Source: Nitrospinota bacterium (lineage in GTDB: Bacteria > Nitrospirota > Nitrospiria > Nitrospirales > UBA8639). From it: a DNA stretch of 7,871 bases. The notes beneath the pieces were generated by a model that saw only the letters and a program-made list of their open reading frames with translations, did not search any database and was not told where the DNA came from. Positions 6,250 to 7,871 of the stretch are shown piece after piece. Every line of letters starts with the position of its first letter. Position 1 is the first letter of the stretch. The translations under genes were made by a program, and so were the position numbers. The stretch is taken from positions 1-7,871 of the forward strand of contig JADFRB010000072.1 of the NCBI GenBank assembly GCA_022561525.1. The letters run 5' to 3'.

Positions 6250-6519
6250 TCACGTTTTCTGGAAATGGAGGATTCCCCAGGCGAGGTGACCAGCCTTACC
6301 GCCATCCACCCAATGTTGAAAACCGGTTTTCATTCGATCGATATATTCATCGCTGTACACGCGATGGTTCCCAACCTGTAAATGGCTTGCAACATCATTT
6401 TCCCTGTCAGAGCTTATGGGAAGACCGATCCCCATCCGGATCTGCCAGTTTGATTCCGGATCCCAAAGTTGAAAGCCCGGCAACAGGGTTATGAAATTCT
6501 CTCCCGCTTCTGCTTCTGT
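6250..6519 (-). pseudogene. Remnant of a probable outer-membrane beta-barrel protein gene
   Basis: An open frame of 89 codons runs from the edge of the inverted-repeat element to a TGA at 6250. Near its beginning, ENFITLLPGFQLWDPESNWQIRMGIGLPISS resembles the closing strands of Gram-negative outer-membrane barrels of the phenol-degradation MetA/transporter type, where a P-G-x-Q strand is followed by a strand ending in G-x-x-x-P. There is no signal peptide, no N-terminal part and no in-frame ATG before this stretch; the frame extends into the element and can only begin there with TTG or GTG. The last 45 residues (from about VASHLQVGNH) do not look like a barrel end and may be out of frame. I take it as a 3' gene fragment. 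An intact short gene of unknown function is a less likely alternative. Confidence 0.45.
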
Positions 6520-6689
6520 TAAACCTAGAAACCGCAGTTGGATCACAAAAGTCCGCGCAAGTTCTTGGCGCACCTGGCACAATACAAAAATGTCTCATTA
6601 CCACCGAGGTGACCTCGACTTTTTTATTTCACCATGCACACCAATATCTTGCACGGCTGTTTTGCGCCCAACTGCCGTTTCTAGGTTTA
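6520..6689. mobile_element. MITE-like element with 22-bp inverted ends and TA flanks
   Basis: TAAACCTAGAAACCGCAGTT (start 6520) is repeated in inverted orientation at 6670-6689 with one mismatch, and two further base pairs match (6540-6541 with 6668-6669), giving 21 of 22. Each inverted repeat begins with TA at the outer edge, so the structure fits a 166-bp non-coding element flanked by a TA target duplication, as made by IS630/Tc1-mariner-type transposases. It has no coding capacity of its own. Inside, CGAGG-TGA-CCTCG followed by TTTTTT (6605-6625) looks like a small terminator on the plus strand. TA is itself palindromic, so a target duplication cannot be proved from one copy. The outer TA supplies the first two bases of the neighbouring stress-protein stop codon. 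Confidence 0.55.
6605..6625 (+). terminator. Small hairpin plus T-run inside the MITE-like element
   Basis: A 5-bp stem CGAGG/CCTCG with a TGA loop is followed by AC and six T residues. The form is that of a weak intrinsic terminator reading rightwards. No plus-strand gene ends directly upstream, so its use is uncertain. Confidence 0.35.
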
Positions 6690-7568
6690 TTTTCCTTTTC
6701 CGGTTGGACGGATGAGTAACACCGAATGGGTGGAACGATGCAACACCGTATGCGAAACGCTTCCCATGACAAACCGAGAGAGAGTGGAGTGGTTATGCGT
6801 TCCCATGACAATTAAGTCTGGGTTGGAGGTGGCTTCTTGTTCCAAAATGGTTTCCCCCGGGGAACCCATTCCCACCCTTCCGATGGTCGAATAGTGGAGC
6901 TCTTTCAATCCCACCCCAACATGATCAGTAAACGCTTCCGCGCTTTCCAGGGCCTGTTGAATCTTGGTTTCTGAAGCCGAGACACCGGCGCGAAAGATGG
7001 AGCGTGGAATAGGGACCACGTTAAAAACCGTAATTTCCGTAGTGCCACTGAAGGGATGTTTGGCAAAAAACTGTGTCGCAGTCCGTTCATCACCCTCCCC
7101 CTGGAGTGGAAGAAGAATTTCTTGCAAATTCTTAAAGGGCAACTTCACGACGCACACCGAACAGGGCGCATGCGTCAACACCCGATGTGAGACACTGCCG
7201 AAGTTGAGTTCCTGAACCTGACCTAAACCCCGAGCCCCAATCAAAATGAGATCGGTGTGTTCTTCCTCGGCAATGGCGAGGATACAATCTGCTGGGGAGC
7301 CTATTTCCAATCGTTTAGAGACCGGAGCGTTGTGGTAGGACAGATGAGACATGGCACGCTTCAGGATGTGCTCCCCTTCTTCCCGCATGGCCTGTTCAAT
7401 GGTCATCGCAAGGTCTTTGGCAATGTCAGGCCCGAGTGCCGGATACGCAAGTCTCGGCAGGTTTACCACATGCACCACCGTGAGGCCCTTGACCGACGAG
7501 AGTTGGCCGACTGCCTCTGTGGCGTATTGAGAATGTGGTGACCCATCAACGGCCAATAGCACTCGCAT
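6687..7568 (-). CDS. Tandem-domain universal stress protein
   Basis: 293 residues with two UspA-type domains. Domain 1 (about 1-140) starts MRVLLAVDGSPHS and contains the ATP-binding pattern G-2x-G-9x-G-S at residues 111-125 (GARGLGQVQELNFGS), followed by VSHRVLTHAPCSVCVVK. Domain 2 (about 148-293) has the corresponding GTHNHSTLSRFVMGS at 256-270, in which the second glycine is Asn259, and a less conserved first strand (ILLPLQGEGD); it may bind nucleotide differently or not at all. Such proteins are cytoplasmic and respond to starvation or redox and energy stress; the precise role here is not deducible. The start at 7568 is chosen because the Usp fold begins there and AGGAAG lies 8 nt upstream; the frame stays open for 19 more codons upstream, which have no family similarity. 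The stop TAA lies on the outer TA of the MITE-like element, and the C-terminus appears intact (SVLLIRPTGKGK). Confidence 0.95.
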   Translation of the reverse strand: MRVLLAVDGSPHSQYATEAVGQLSSVKGLTVVHVVNLPRLAYPALGPDIAKDLAMTIEQAMREEGEHILKRAMSHLSYHNAPVSKRLEIGSPADCILAIAEEEHTDLILIGARGLGQVQELNFGSVSHRVLTHAPCSVCVVKLPFKNLQEILLPLQGEGDERTATQFFAKHPFSGTTEITVFNVVPIPRSIFRAGVSASETKIQQALESAEAFTDHVGVGLKELHYSTIGRVGMGSPGETILEQEATSNPDLIVMGTHNHSTLSRFVMGSVSHTVLHRSTHSVLLIRPTGKGK

Positions 7569-7576
7569 TAGTTTTT

Positions 7577-7582
7577 CTTCCT
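7577..7582 (-). promoter_or_regulatory. Ribosome binding site of the stress-protein gene
   Basis: AGGAAG on the minus strand, 8 nt before the ATG at 7568. It supports the shorter start over the upstream in-frame codons. Confidence 0.65.
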
Positions 7583-7785
7583 GTTCGAAGCCATAACGCC
7601 CAGCTTGGGTGGCCCCGAAGCCCAAATATTTTGCTGATTCATTAACGTCATATAGGAAGAATAGCGAATCGGAAAACTGCCTACAAGGCTGGAGAAAGGG
7701 GCGTGAGTCGGATATGATTGCTTAGGAACCTGTCCAAGATTAGACTGATCGTGCTGGATGTGGCCAGATCTTCCGATCCTTTTCG

Positions 7786-7871
7786 GGGAATGTTGAAAAA
7801 GGCCGCCAGCTGTGTTCTCGGGCTTTTGGCGTGCTCACGTACTCCGTGTACGCTCCGCGCGCCAAAAGCTC
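7786..7871. repeat. Palindromic intergenic repeat element, copy 2 (cut by the window edge)
   Basis: This begins with the same GGGAATGTTGAAAAA end as copy 1 and carries the same 32-bp core at 7830-7861. The element is more compact than copy 1: about 19 bp separate the left end from the core, against 50 bp in copy 1. The core is enclosed by the perfect stem GCTTTTGGCG (7822-7831) / CGCCAAAAGC (7860-7869), forming a long hairpin with the inner CGTAC-TCCGT-GTACG stem at its tip. The right end lies outside the window. It sits upstream of the stress-protein gene. Confidence 0.75.

Noticed and set aside
6964..7541. Plus-strand frames of 83 and 94 codons across the stress-protein gene
   Set aside because: They are antisense to a clear two-domain Usp coding sequence and have no domain features.
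7569..7625. N-terminal extension of the stress protein by 19 codons
   Set aside because: The extension has no family similarity, and a good ribosome binding site precedes the internal ATG at 7568 where the Usp fold begins.

Overview
The window looks like chromosomal DNA of a Gram-negative-type bacterium with roughly even base composition. The gene content (proton-translocating transhydrogenase split into PntAA/PntAB, a PBS-lyase-type HEAT-repeat protein, a two-domain universal stress protein) and the style of the dispersed palindromic intergenic repeats (starting GGGAATGTTGAAAAA, with a CGTAC-loop-GTACG hairpin) remind me of Nitrospira genomes. This assignment is from memory of sequence style and is moderate at best. 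No rRNA, tRNA, CRISPR array, recognisable transposase or plasmid/phage function is visible.

Layout. Positions 1-1239 (minus strand) hold the start of a transhydrogenase operon: complete pntAA and the first 18 codons of the next subunit gene, 6 bp downstream. Positions 1240-1690 are non-coding and dominated by a ~250-bp palindromic repeat element; a second, truncated copy lies at the right edge (7786-7871). Positions 1691-2956 (minus) encode an alpha/beta-hydrolase-like protein whose nucleophile-elbow serine is replaced by glycine. It is divergent, across a 222-bp gap, from a plus-strand group: a secreted alkaline-phosphatase-superfamily protein (3179-4237) with several metal-ligand positions altered, a small exported protein of unknown function overlapping its 3' end (4218-4595), and after 107 bp a 461-residue HEAT-repeat protein (4703-6088). 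The convergent gap after it carries a cluster of short inverted units (6166-6243). Next come a probable outer-membrane-protein gene remnant (6250-6519, minus), a 170-bp inverted-repeat-bounded MITE-like insertion flanked by TA (6520-6689), and a tandem universal stress protein gene (6687-7568, minus) whose stop codon coincides with the element's TA boundary.

How the parts relate. PntAA/PntAB would couple NAD(H)/NADP(H) hydride transfer to the proton gradient. The 3179-6088 genes may form one transcription unit: an exported phosphatase-like protein and a small exported protein are translationally overlapped, and a cytoplasmic HEAT scaffold follows. The most notable observations are two neighbouring, divergently transcribed hydrolase-fold proteins that both seem to have lost key catalytic residues, and several layers of small non-coding mobile or palindromic elements (two families plus an inverted-unit cluster) around gene ends. 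I do not see convincing evidence of a wholly new defence or metabolic system; functions of the three middle proteins (1691-4595) remain unknown.
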